A DNA stretch of 21,516 nucleotides from Alphaproteobacteria bacterium (lineage in GTDB: Bacteria; Pseudomonadota; Alphaproteobacteria; SMXP01): positions 1 through 21,516 of the forward strand of contig SMXP01000069.1 in the NCBI GenBank assembly GCA_004356335.1, read 5' to 3'. A program made the translations under genes and the position numbers. The notes beneath the pieces were generated by a model. The model did no database searches, was not told the origin of the DNA, and saw nothing but the letters and a program-made list of their open reading frames with translations. This document shows, piece after piece, positions 1-7,221 of the stretch; positions within the stretch are counted from its first letter, which is position 1, and the number at the start of each line of letters is the position of its first letter.

Positions 1-461
1 GCACGCCGGACCAAGCGGGCATCAGTTTGAATTTGGTCGAACAAGCCGGCGATGAAGTGCCCCTATTGGGTGTTTGTCTCGGTCACCAATGCATCGCGCA
101 GGCCTATGGCGGCCGCGTACGTCGCGCCGCGACGCCGGTTCACGGCAAGGCGTCCTTAATCGATCATGATGGCCGCGGCATTTTCCAAGGAATTCCCTGT
201 CCGCTGAAAGTGGGCCGCTATCATTCACTGATTGCGGACATTCCCGCCAAGGGGCCCTTGGTGCGGATCGCACGCACGCGGCCGCAAGATGGCGCACCGG
301 AACTTATGGCCATTGCGCACCGTTCGAGGCCTCAAGTCGGCATCCAGTTTCATCCGGAATCCATACTGACCGAGAACGGCCACCAGCTGCTGTCCAATTT
401 TCTCGATTTTGCCGTTGGCTGGCGACGCACCAGAACCTCGCTGGCCAAGGCCGCTCAATGA
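1..461 (+). CDS. pabA: Glutamine amidotransferase, PabA/TrpG type (5' end cut by window)
   Basis: Class I glutamine amidotransferase that would release ammonia from glutamine for aminodeoxychorismate (folate) or anthranilate (tryptophan) synthesis. The frame is open from base 3, before the first possible start, and begins TPDQAGIS, which matches the family segment just ahead of the nucleophile, so the N-terminal third lies outside the window. The nucleophile elbow GVCLGHQ (Cys) and the C-terminal HPES motif (catalytic His and Glu) are both present, so the active site looks intact. The stop overlaps the next start as ATGA (458-461), which implies translational coupling. Because the next gene is pabC-like, the folate branch (pabA) is more likely than trpG, but the sequence alone cannot separate the two, and one protein can serve both. 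Confidence 0.88.
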   Translation, partial: TPDQAGISLNLVEQAGDEVPLLGVCLGHQCIAQAYGGRVRRAATPVHGKASLIDHDGRGIFQGIPCPLKVGRYHSLIADIPAKGPLVRIARTRPQDGAPELMAIAHRSRPQVGIQFHPESILTENGHQLLSNFLDFAVGWRRTRTSLAKAAQ

Positions 462-1291
462 TTATCTGGCTCAATGGCGAGCTGGTCGAGGAACAACAGG
501 CAGTTGTGAGCCCGGCCGATCGCGGTTTGCTGTTGGCCGACGGCTTGTTCGAAACACTGCGCGCTGCCTCGCACGGCCTTATCGATTGGCCTCGACACAT
601 GAAACGGCTCCATCAGGGGGCACATTATTTCGGCATTCCGCTTCAATACTCGCAAGCACAGTTTGACGAGGCCTGTCGGGCCGTACTCGAAGTCAATGGC
701 TTGGCCAATCAAGCCGCTAGTCTACGGATCACCTTAACACGGGGACCGGGCCCCCGCGGGTTGGCCCCGCCAAGCGACCCCAAGCCGACAGTGATTGTGA
801 GTGCCAGTGCCGCAACAAAACCGCCATCGGCCCTATCCGTAATCACCGCCACCCCTCGCCGCAACGAGATGTCGCCTACCTCGCGCTTCAAAACCCTGGC
901 CTACACCGACAACGTATTGGCAAAGCGGCAGGCTCAAATGGCCCGGGCCGATGATGCGCTTTTGTTGAACGGTAAAGATCGCTACGCATGCGCAACCGCC
1001 GCCAATTTATGGGTCGTGAAAAACGCGACGGTGACGACACCGCCCATAAGTGAAGGGGCGCTTCCCGGCATCGTGCGCCAACGATTAATCGACCTGGCGT
1101 CTGATCTCGATAATAAGGTCATAGAAGCCCCTATCACCAGATCAGAGCTTGAGGCCGCAGACGAAATCTTCGTGACCAATAGTCTTATGGGGATCTGTGC
1201 GGTGGCAAGCGTGGATGGGAAAAAAGTAGCCGGCGGAAAAGTCGCCGCGCATTTTTCCCGGGTCTATAGACAAACCGTCCCGTTCGATTGA
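458..1291 (+). CDS. pabC: Aminodeoxychorismate lyase-like class IV aminotransferase
   Basis: PLP enzyme of fold type IV (277 aa, normal for the family), expected to convert 4-amino-4-deoxychorismate to 4-aminobenzoate and pyruvate. Visible signatures are WLNG near the N-terminus, DRGLLLADGLFET at 21-33, the PLP lysine K145 in RFKTLAY, AANLW at 181-185, and PISEGALPGIVRQ at about 196-208. The start overlaps the pabA stop (ATGA), so the two are co-translated. One oddity: in the YACATAANLW stretch the Glu that usually contacts the PLP ring nitrogen (VTECCAANLF in E. coli PabC) aligns with Cys178. Related class IV enzymes (D-amino acid or branched-chain aminotransferases) remain possible; the pabA neighbour is the main argument for PabC. 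Confidence 0.8.
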   Translation: MIIWLNGELVEEQQAVVSPADRGLLLADGLFETLRAASHGLIDWPRHMKRLHQGAHYFGIPLQYSQAQFDEACRAVLEVNGLANQAASLRITLTRGPGPRGLAPPSDPKPTVIVSASAATKPPSALSVITATPRRNEMSPTSRFKTLAYTDNVLAKRQAQMARADDALLLNGKDRYACATAANLWVVKNATVTTPPISEGALPGIVRQRLIDLASDLDNKVIEAPITRSELEAADEIFVTNSLMGICAVASVDGKKVAGGKVAAHFSRVYRQTVPFD

Positions 1292-1319
1292 TCGCCGCCT
1301 TGATACAGCGCTCCTCGCG

Positions 1320-1331
1320 CCCCCGCGGGGG
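1320..1331. terminator. GC-rich palindrome between convergent genes, possible weak terminator
   Basis: A perfect CCCCCGCGGGGG palindrome lies between the convergent pabC-like and S58 peptidase genes, followed on the + strand by TTCT. Its position suggests transcription termination in both directions. The stem is short and there is no real T run, so this is a weak call. Confidence 0.3.
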
Positions 1332-1333
1332 TT

Positions 1334-2365
1334 CTAACGGCCGTGGCGCTCGCCATAGGATGGTGTCTGAAAAAGACTTCGCGCCTCATAAACACCCCGC
1401 GCAATGGCACGGGCCACACAATCGGCGGCGACGGCGCCAATCAGCGATAAGGTCATAGGGGCAGGTTCGTCACAGGCGATTTTTGCCGTTGACAGAACGA
1501 ACAGGGTGTCGCCGTCCATGGGTGTGTGCGCCGGTCGCACGGCCCGGGCGATGCCGTCCTGCGCCATGATGGCGATGCGTCGCGCTTGAGCCGGTGTCAG
1601 GGATACATTGGTGGCGACAACGCCAATCGTGGTGTTTTGCCCGGGGCCACGTCCGGCGGCCTTGGTATCCGCGAAAACGTCGCGATTCGGTATGGCCCCG
1701 CCTTTGCGTGTCGCACCACCGAATTCACGGTCGTGTTCAAAGGGCCCGGCCCAAAAACAATCTGTCCCGGGGATAACCGGTGATCCGAACGGATTGGCGG
1801 CGACAAGGGCGCCGACCATGATTCCGCCGTCGGTCACGGCCGACGCACTGCCCAAGCCGCCTTTATAGGAACCGGCTATTGCGCCGTAGCCGGCGCCGGC
1901 ATTGCCCAAGGGAAACGCGCCGCCCGACGCATCGAGGCAGGCTTTGCGCCCTAATTGCCGATAGGGCGGCTCGTCGCCCCAGGATTTATCGCCGCCATTG
2001 GTCAGATCGAACAGAATGGCCGCCGGTACGACGGGCGAGACCATGGGCGAGCTGCCCATACGAAACCCCCTGTTTTGGGTGCCCAGCCAATTGGCGACGC
2101 CGGACGCGGCGTCAAGTCCATAAGATGACCCGCCGGCCAGGACAATGGCATCGACCGCCTCAACCAGATTTTCCGGATTCAACGCATCGGTCTCTCGACT
2201 TCCCGGTGCCCCGCCGCGGCTATCCATACCCGCCACCGCGCGGTCCTCGGGCAAGACCACCGTCACGCCGGTTGCCGCGTGGCAATCTTCCGTGTTGCCG
2301 ACGGTAATCCCCGCCACATCGGTGATGAGATTTAAGGGCCCGGATTTTGTGAACGAGGCGATCAC
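1334..2365 (-). CDS. P1 family peptidase (S58, DmpA / L-aminopeptidase D-esterase type)
   Basis: A 343-aa member of the self-processing S58 peptidases, N-terminal nucleophile aminopeptidases related to DmpA and BapA. The N-terminus has the family pattern ITDVAGITVGN, then VTVVLPE and AIVLAGGSSYGLDAASGV at about 73-90, GAGYGA at about 157-162, and HTPMDGDTLF near the C-terminus. By comparison with DmpA, which is cut between Gly249 and Ser250, the likely autocleavage point is N244|T245 in GQNTTIGVVAT, making Thr245 the nucleophile; this is inferred from alignment by eye. The start is GTG at 2365. It lies 21 bases downstream of the ParA-type gene on the same strand, so co-transcription is likely, although no functional link is known. 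No signal peptide is seen, so it is probably cytoplasmic. Substrate unknown. Confidence 0.9.
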   Translation of the reverse strand: MIASFTKSGPLNLITDVAGITVGNTEDCHAATGVTVVLPEDRAVAGMDSRGGAPGSRETDALNPENLVEAVDAIVLAGGSSYGLDAASGVANWLGTQNRGFRMGSSPMVSPVVPAAILFDLTNGGDKSWGDEPPYRQLGRKACLDASGGAFPLGNAGAGYGAIAGSYKGGLGSASAVTDGGIMVGALVAANPFGSPVIPGTDCFWAGPFEHDREFGGATRKGGAIPNRDVFADTKAAGRGPGQNTTIGVVATNVSLTPAQARRIAIMAQDGIARAVRPAHTPMDGDTLFVLSTAKIACDEPAPMTLSLIGAVAADCVARAIARGVYEARSLFQTPSYGERHGR

Positions 2366-2386
2366 GTGAGCCCAAGTCCTATTCCG

Positions 2387-3100
2387 TTACGCCGCCTTGC
2401 GCCACACCTCGCCGGCCAAAAGTCGAATTTCAGCGGCGGCTAAAGATTTGGGCGCGGATTCCGTCACGCCCTTGCCTTCCATCAAACTGGAGGCGAAAGC
2501 AATGCGATTGCCTAAATGAGCGCTGGCCAGGGGCATGCCCGCGGCCTTAAGAGCGTGCATCAATTCGTCGGCAAGTCGCGCCCGTGGCGGCACGCGATTG
2601 AGAACCATTATGGCCTGCTTGCCTTCGCGTTCGATCAGTTCCAGCGTGCTTTTCGATGCCCATACGTCCATGGGACTTAATTGGGTGGGTACGATGACCA
2701 GATCGGCCGCGCGCACGGCCAGCCGGGTTGCCGAAGTGTCGCCATGGGGCGGCGTGTCGATGACAATCAGGTCGGCATCGCGGCGCGCGCGCGAAAGTTC
2801 GCCCGACAACCGCCATCCCCCCGCTTGTCGCAAAATTAAATTGTCATCGGCCTCATATCGTTCCTCCCGGACACGAAACCAATCACTCAAGCTCTCTTGA
2901 GGATCAAGATCGAGCAAGTAGACGCGCCGTTTGGCCTTGCCGACAAGGCCGGACCCATTGTTTCGGCCGAATGCCGACCATCGGAACGCATTGCCGCGCT
3001 GCTCGGTACCCAGACCGGCCCAAGCCATGGCCAAATGCGCCGCCAAAGTCGTCTTGCCGGCACCGCCTTTTTGTTGTGCTACGGTAATAATTCTGAGCAT
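2387..3100 (-). CDS. ParA/MinD-family ATPase with an extra segment after Walker A
   Basis: P-loop ATPase of the ParA type (237 aa), of the kind used in segregation or positioning of cell components. Visible motifs are the deviant Walker A KGGAGKTT at residues 11-18, the switch strand VYLLDLDPQ at 60-68, Walker B LIVIDTPP at 111-118, and VPTQLSPMD at 137-145. ATG at 3100 is preferred over an upstream in-frame GTG at 3118 because a GGAGG lies 6 bases ahead of it. Residues of about 32-57 form an Arg/Gly/Asn-rich insertion between the Walker A helix and the second strand, where ParA proteins normally run directly into (K)RVxLLDxDPQ. No parB or centromere-like repeats are nearby, so this is an orphan ParA-like protein rather than a recognisable par operon. 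Confidence 0.85.
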   Translation of the reverse strand: MLRIITVAQQKGGAGKTTLAAHLAMAWAGLGTEQRGNAFRWSAFGRNNGSGLVGKAKRRVYLLDLDPQESLSDWFRVREERYEADDNLILRQAGGWRLSGELSRARRDADLIVIDTPPHGDTSATRLAVRAADLVIVPTQLSPMDVWASKSTLELIEREGKQAIMVLNRVPPRARLADELMHALKAAGMPLASAHLGNRIAFASSLMEGKGVTESAPKSLAAAEIRLLAGEVWRKAA

Positions 3101-3106
3101 ACCTGA

Positions 3107-3111
3107 CCTCC
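3107..3111 (-). promoter_or_regulatory. Shine-Dalgarno site deciding the ParA-type start
   Basis: On the minus strand GGAGG stands 6 bases before ATG at 3100. It lies inside the longer reading frame opened by GTG at 3118, which therefore is probably not the start. Confidence 0.65.
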
Positions 3112-3154
3112 ACGTCACGACCCACGAGCTGCCCGTCGAATCGTCATCCCCAGT

Positions 3155-3406
3155 TTAGTCTTTAGCCGGTGACAGAACAACCGGCGAGGACATTATCCGG
3201 CGTGTGAAGAGGCCACAATGAACAGACGGCGAAACGGAAATAAGGTCGTGCCGTTTTCGCGTACCGACAGGTAAGGCGTTATTGCGGTACCGCTCAGCCA
3301 ATGGAATGCGCGCAAGCAATTCGGCACCGGGTCGTGTGCGGGGCTGTTCGAATTGCAAATAGGTTTCGGGTTCCCAGGGCGTCATGGTTGGATCATGCCG
3401 CGCCAT
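3155..3406 (-). pseudogene. Remnant of trans-aconitate 2-methyltransferase (tam), N-terminus only
   Basis: An 83-codon frame whose residues of about 8-36 read WEPETYLQF...RTRPGAELLARIPL. This is the characteristic N-terminus of Tam-type SAM methyltransferases (E. coli: WNPSLYLHF...RSRPAVELLARVPL). In intact Tam this is followed at once by the SAM-binding loop DLGCGPGNST. Here similarity stops at about base 3299 and the remaining 47 residues look unrelated and low in structure. The body of the enzyme (about 250 aa in the family) is missing. The frame overlaps the 3' end of the histidine kinase by 14 bases, suggesting the intact gene was once its operon partner. It could still be translated as a short peptide, but a methyltransferase activity is impossible. 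Confidence 0.65.
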
Positions 3407-4859
3407 TTCCGTCCGGTAGTGTGATGCGAAAGACGGTGCCGTCTTGGTCGCTGCTCAGAAGTTCGATCGTGCCGCCATGGGCTTCGATGAGCTCTTTGGC
3501 GATGGCAAGGCCCAATCCGGTGCCACCCTGGCGTCCACTGCTGCTAAATGCTTCGAACAGGTGTTGCTTTGCGGCATCGGGAATGCCGGGTCCGGTATCG
3601 CTTACTTTTATGTGCAGGCTGGCCCGGCCGTCAATTGTTTCGCGGTGAGCGGACACTTCGATTTTATCGATGCCGTCTGCCGAATCGCGGGATTCAATGG
3701 CCTGTGCGGCGTTGCGACCGAGATTAAGCAGGACGCGAAATAATTGCTCGGCGTCCGCCGTCACCGTGAGGTCGGGCGGCACCCTATTGGACCACTCAAT
3801 TCGGCCGCTTTCGGGCAGGCCCATATGGGCACCCACATCATTCACCACGCCAGCCAGGTTAATGTCGGTCTTACGCGGTGGTGGTTCTTCGGCTTTGCCG
3901 TATTTCAACGTGTTGGTGGTTAGGTTTACGGCCCGATCAATCGACGATACGAGTTTGGGCGCAACGCGTCGCACTTTGGGATCGTCGCTCAAACTAAGCC
4001 GGTCGGATATCAGTTGCGCGCTTGCCAGTATGTTTCGTAAATCGTGGTTGATTTTGCTGACGGCCATGCCCAGCGCCGCAAGGCGTGTCTTTTGCTGCAG
4101 TGAATTGCGCAGTTCCGTTTGCATGGCTGCCAATGCCTCCTCCGCTATGCGCATCTCTTGCACATGAGAATGAGGACGGATGATCCGGTCCACGTCTTCT
4201 GGTTTTTCGCGAAATTTGACCATACTTTCGGTAATGTTCCGCATGGGCTTAACTAGAATAGTCCTTAGACTGAGAAAAACGAGAACCGCACTAAGCAGAG
4301 AGATAATGATAGAAAGTGTCAGAATGTTCCGCGAATAGGCCAGCATGGCACTGTGCAACATATCCTCGCTAATGGTAACTTCGATCAACACGCCGCCGCC
4401 ATGTTCCGGCATGCCTTTGACCATGATCGTACGGTTGCCACCGCGGCCAAGCGTAACAAAGGCATCATATATAAGATCGATGGCGCCGGCGTCGCGTAGA
4501 TCATAAGACGCATCGATCATTGGAAGAGATTGTTTGGCCAGCATGAGCATGCGCGTCTGGTCGCGATGGAGCACGACTTGCAGCACACCCGCATTGTTGA
4601 GCAGTTCATCTTCTAATTCCGCTGTGATTTCGTCGCTCATTGTGGCTTCTAGGGCCAATGACGCGATTTGTGCCGCAGCCAGCCTCCCCTCAAGCCAGCC
4701 GACCCGAAAATTGGCGATCGAGGGTACGTAAATGAGTATTTCCGCCAGCATCACAAAAGCAATTGTCAGCAATAATAATCGCCCCGACAGACTTGAGGTT
4801 AGCGGCAGGTTGCTGAGAAGCGCTTCGAAGCGGCTTTTTGAGTCTTGTTCGGGCATCAC
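3393..4859 (-). CDS. Membrane sensor histidine kinase with HAMP domain
   Basis: A 488-aa two-component sensor kinase. Order: cytoplasmic N-terminus, transmembrane helix about 27-47, extracytoplasmic sensor region about 48-177 with no recognised domain, second helix about 178-198, HAMP about 199-250, dimerisation/phosphoacceptor helix with His272 in KINHDLRNILAS, N-box NLGRNAAQA with Asn383, G1 box DTGPGIP at 421-427, and G2 box GGTGLGL at 445-451. All kinase motifs are intact. GTG at 4859 and ATG at 4856 are equally possible starts; neither has a clear ribosome binding site. It lies 32 bases behind the flavoprotein gene and probably shares its transcript. No response regulator is encoded in the window, so it is an orphan here. 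The signal sensed is unknown. Confidence 0.88.
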   Translation of the reverse strand: MMPEQDSKSRFEALLSNLPLTSSLSGRLLLLTIAFVMLAEILIYVPSIANFRVGWLEGRLAAAQIASLALEATMSDEITAELEDELLNNAGVLQVVLHRDQTRMLMLAKQSLPMIDASYDLRDAGAIDLIYDAFVTLGRGGNRTIMVKGMPEHGGGVLIEVTISEDMLHSAMLAYSRNILTLSIIISLLSAVLVFLSLRTILVKPMRNITESMVKFREKPEDVDRIIRPHSHVQEMRIAEEALAAMQTELRNSLQQKTRLAALGMAVSKINHDLRNILASAQLISDRLSLSDDPKVRRVAPKLVSSIDRAVNLTTNTLKYGKAEEPPPRKTDINLAGVVNDVGAHMGLPESGRIEWSNRVPPDLTVTADAEQLFRVLLNLGRNAAQAIESRDSADGIDKIEVSAHRETIDGRASLHIKVSDTGPGIPDAAKQHLFEAFSSSGRQGGTGLGLAIAKELIEAHGGTIELLSSDQDGTVFRITLPDGNGAA

Positions 4860-4891
4860 TTACGTTTGTATCGAGTCAAATGGTTTCTCGG

Positions 4892-6319
4892 TTATCCCAA
4901 TTTTCCCAACAGACGCACCATACGCCGGGTCCGTTTGCTGAAGAGCGCGGGTGTATAATAAGAGCTCGCGGCGCGCTTGCTGATTTCGCCGAGGCTTGGA
5001 AAAGGAGCAATATAACCTGCCATGGATCTGATCTTGAGTTTAGCGCTTATTGCCAACACCCATGGCTGAATGAGTTCACCGGCATGGGGCGCCACAATAG
5101 ATGCGCCGAGAATGCGGCCTGTTTTATTCGTGATGACTTTAATCATACCATCTGTTTTGCGTTCGGCTTGTGCCCGATCATTTTCTTCCAGCGGCCAGGT
5201 CAAAACCCGAATCCGATCGCCGCGGCGCGCGCGCGCTTGGGCCTCCGTGAGGCCGACATTGGCAAGTTCGGGATCCGTGTAAGTAACCCACGGAACGGCG
5301 TTGTGGTTCGCTTTGGCGGGCAATCGGAAAAGCGCGTTGCGAATGACGATGCCGGCGTGATAATTCGCCACATGGGTAAACTGTAGGCCGCCGGTCACAT
5401 CGCCAATAGCGAATACTTTTTTGTTGGTTGTGCGCAGACGCTTGTCTACTTTAATGCCGTTCCTGTCATAGTCGATGCCGGCGGCTTCTAGGTTTAACGC
5501 CGCCACGTTGGCCTGGCGCCCGGTCGCAACCAAAAGGTGAGAGCCGTGCACCCGGTCCGTCGTATTATCCCCCTCGATTGACACAGACAATCCGTCACCT
5601 TTCTGTTCCACCGCATTTACCTTAACGCCTTCGCGGATATCGACACCCTCACCGATCAGTTGATTCTTTAACACAGCGACGAGTTCGGGATCGTCCTTAG
5701 CCATCAGGCTAAACATTTCCAGGATGGTGACTTTAGCTCCCAGCCGGACATGTGCTTGAGCCATCTCAACGCCGATCGGCCCGCCCCCTATGATCACCAG
5801 ATGATCGGGACACGTCTCATTGTCGAATAATGTCTCATTGGTGAAGAAGGGCACTTGGTTTAAACCGGTTATGGCAGGAACGACCGGTGAGGAGCCCGTA
5901 GCGATTACGATCCGTCGCGCTTTTATCCGGTAACCGCCCGCTTCAATTTCTTGACGGCCGACGAAGTGAGCTTCCGCCCGGATCACATTAACGCCCAATC
6001 CTTCGAACCGCTTCTGAGAATCGTTTGGTTCTAGGGCAGCGATAACACCGCGCACATGGTCATGCACTTTGTTGAAGGAAATTTCCGGGACAACCGGCGA
6101 CACCCCCAAGGACGCGCCATCTGTCATCGCGTAAGCTTGCTTTGCCGCCGCCAGCAAGGCCTTCGATGGGATACAGCCATAATTAAGACAATCGCCGCCC
6201 ATCTTCCCGCTTTCCACAAGCACCGTGTCGGCCCCCATCTGGGCCGCTCCGGCGGCCACGGATAGCCCGCCGGATCCGGCGCCAATGACGCAGATATCGG
6301 TGTCAACAACGGAGGTCAC
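4892..6319 (-). CDS. FAD-dependent pyridine nucleotide-disulfide oxidoreductase (mercuric reductase-like)
   Basis: A 475-aa flavoprotein of the dihydrolipoamide dehydrogenase / mercuric reductase / glutathione reductase family. FAD-binding VIGAGSGGLSVA at 11-22, redox-active pair C44/C49 in GGDCLNYGCIPSK, NAD(P)-binding VIIGGGPIGVEMA at 175-187, second FAD motif VFAIGDVTG at 302-310, and a C-terminal dimerisation domain. The catalytic His-Pro-Thr-x-x-Glu of lipoamide dehydrogenases is replaced: FPSLGE puts Phe440 at the His position and keeps Glu445. It is therefore unlikely to be a true Lpd. It also lacks the C-terminal vicinal cysteines and N-terminal metal-binding domain of MerA, so mercury reduction is not supported. 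GTG start, 3 bases after the TVP38 gene, so tightly coupled. Substrate unknown. Confidence 0.87.
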   Translation of the reverse strand: MTSVVDTDICVIGAGSGGLSVAAGAAQMGADTVLVESGKMGGDCLNYGCIPSKALLAAAKQAYAMTDGASLGVSPVVPEISFNKVHDHVRGVIAALEPNDSQKRFEGLGVNVIRAEAHFVGRQEIEAGGYRIKARRIVIATGSSPVVPAITGLNQVPFFTNETLFDNETCPDHLVIIGGGPIGVEMAQAHVRLGAKVTILEMFSLMAKDDPELVAVLKNQLIGEGVDIREGVKVNAVEQKGDGLSVSIEGDNTTDRVHGSHLLVATGRQANVAALNLEAAGIDYDRNGIKVDKRLRTTNKKVFAIGDVTGGLQFTHVANYHAGIVIRNALFRLPAKANHNAVPWVTYTDPELANVGLTEAQARARRGDRIRVLTWPLEENDRAQAERKTDGMIKVITNKTGRILGASIVAPHAGELIQPWVLAISAKLKIRSMAGYIAPFPSLGEISKRAASSYYTPALFSKRTRRMVRLLGKLG

Positions 6320-6322
6320 GCC

Positions 6323-7090
6323 TTAATCCTGTTCCATGGACTTTGCCTTAACGTACTTTTGATAAAGCACGGGCACCAATGCAAGAGCCGCAAGAGCGAT
6401 AATGGGGATCAGAATTTGAGGATTGAATATGAGTCCAAGATCAGGCGTTCCGCCTTCGTCAAGCGCGGCGCCTAAACCACTTCCGACACTTGAATAAACG
6501 GCAGCCCCGGGGATGATCCCAATAAACGTGGCCGACACATAGGTGCGTAGACCAACGCCCAAAAAAGCGGGCACTAGATTGACGAGCCAGAAGGGCAATG
6601 CGGGTACCAGTCTTAAGAAGAGCAAATAGTTGAAGGCGTTTTCCCGAAACCCATCTTCCAGTTTTCTGATGGCACCCTTTGTACGATCACGAAGCGCATC
6701 GCCCAGGGCTGTCTTTGCCGCTAAAAAGAGAACCGTCGCCCCGATGGTTGCGCCGATTAGAATGTAGAAGATGCCGGCGATCCAGCCAAACAGAAACCCG
6801 CCCGTGATGGACATCACGGCACCTCCGGGCAGGGAAAAAGCGACAACAATCACATAAATGAGGATGTAAGCCGAAGCAGCCAGAACATAGGAGCGCTCTA
6901 CCCATAAACTCAACGTCTCTGTGTTTTCCCGCAATATCTCAAACGACAAATAGTTATGAAGACCGAACGCGAAGAAGGAAATCAGACCGGCCATCAAAAT
7001 GACCAAGGGCACAGTACGGCCCAAAGAGAGTCTCGTTTTGGGCGTCGCGCTTGCCATCTCGCGGGGGGCTTGACCGTTGTGATCAACCAT
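6323..7090 (-). CDS. TVP38/TMEM64 family membrane protein
   Basis: A 255-aa inner-membrane protein of the TVP38/TMEM64 (DedA-related, SNARE-associated) family. Hydrophobic segments lie at about 26-46, 66-90, 94-125, 155-180, 188-208 and 224-244. The family core is visible: FSLPGGAVMSITGGFLFG at about 85-102, then FLRLVPALPFWLVNLVPAFLG at about 158-178 and GIIPGAAVYSSVGSG at about 191-205, where re-entrant loops are expected. Bacterial members are linked to lipid transport or membrane homeostasis, but no specific substrate is established. The gene is first in a minus-strand series with the flavoprotein 3 bases behind it. ATG at 7090 has only a poor ribosome binding site; an internal ATG at 7057 is possible. 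Palindromic repeats lie just upstream. Confidence 0.88.
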   Translation of the reverse strand: MVDHNGQAPREMASATPKTRLSLGRTVPLVILMAGLISFFAFGLHNYLSFEILRENTETLSLWVERSYVLAASAYILIYVIVVAFSLPGGAVMSITGGFLFGWIAGIFYILIGATIGATVLFLAAKTALGDALRDRTKGAIRKLEDGFRENAFNYLLFLRLVPALPFWLVNLVPAFLGVGLRTYVSATFIGIIPGAAVYSSVGSGLGAALDEGGTPDLGLIFNPQILIPIIALAALALVPVLYQKYVKAKSMEQD

Positions 7091-7109
7091 TATCCATCCG
7101 ATCGATGCC

Positions 7110-7221
7110 TAGAGCATTTTCGAGCGAAGTGGACACCACTTTTCCTGAATGCGCTCTACGTCTTTGTTTTGTCGCGCATTCGGACGGAAAACCGGTACCC
7201 ACTTTTTCTGAATGCGCTCTA
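7110..7221. repeat. Two mosaic TAGAGC palindromic units, the first chimeric
   Basis: Unit 1 (7110-7158) runs from TAGAGC to GCTCTA. Its first 28 bases match the end of the long unit at 8560-8622 (reverse strand) and its last 21 match the end of the long unit at 17501-17563 (reverse strand), so it looks like a fusion of two repeat types. Unit 2 (7159-7221) is a full long unit with paired arms GCGCATTC/GAATGCGC around GGAAAA/TTTTTC. The TAG at its right end, read on the minus strand (7221-7219), is the stop codon of the DUF547 gene. The locus lies between the 3' end of that gene and the TVP38 start. Confidence 0.85.

Noticed and set aside
2387..3100. Chromosome or plasmid parA with parB/parS
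   Set aside because: No parB homologue or clustered parS-like palindromes are present, so a segregation operon is not supported here.
4892..6319. Dihydrolipoamide dehydrogenase (lpdA) or mercuric reductase (merA)
   Set aside because: The catalytic His of Lpd is Phe440, no dehydrogenase complex genes are nearby, and the MerA-specific cysteines and mer genes are absent.
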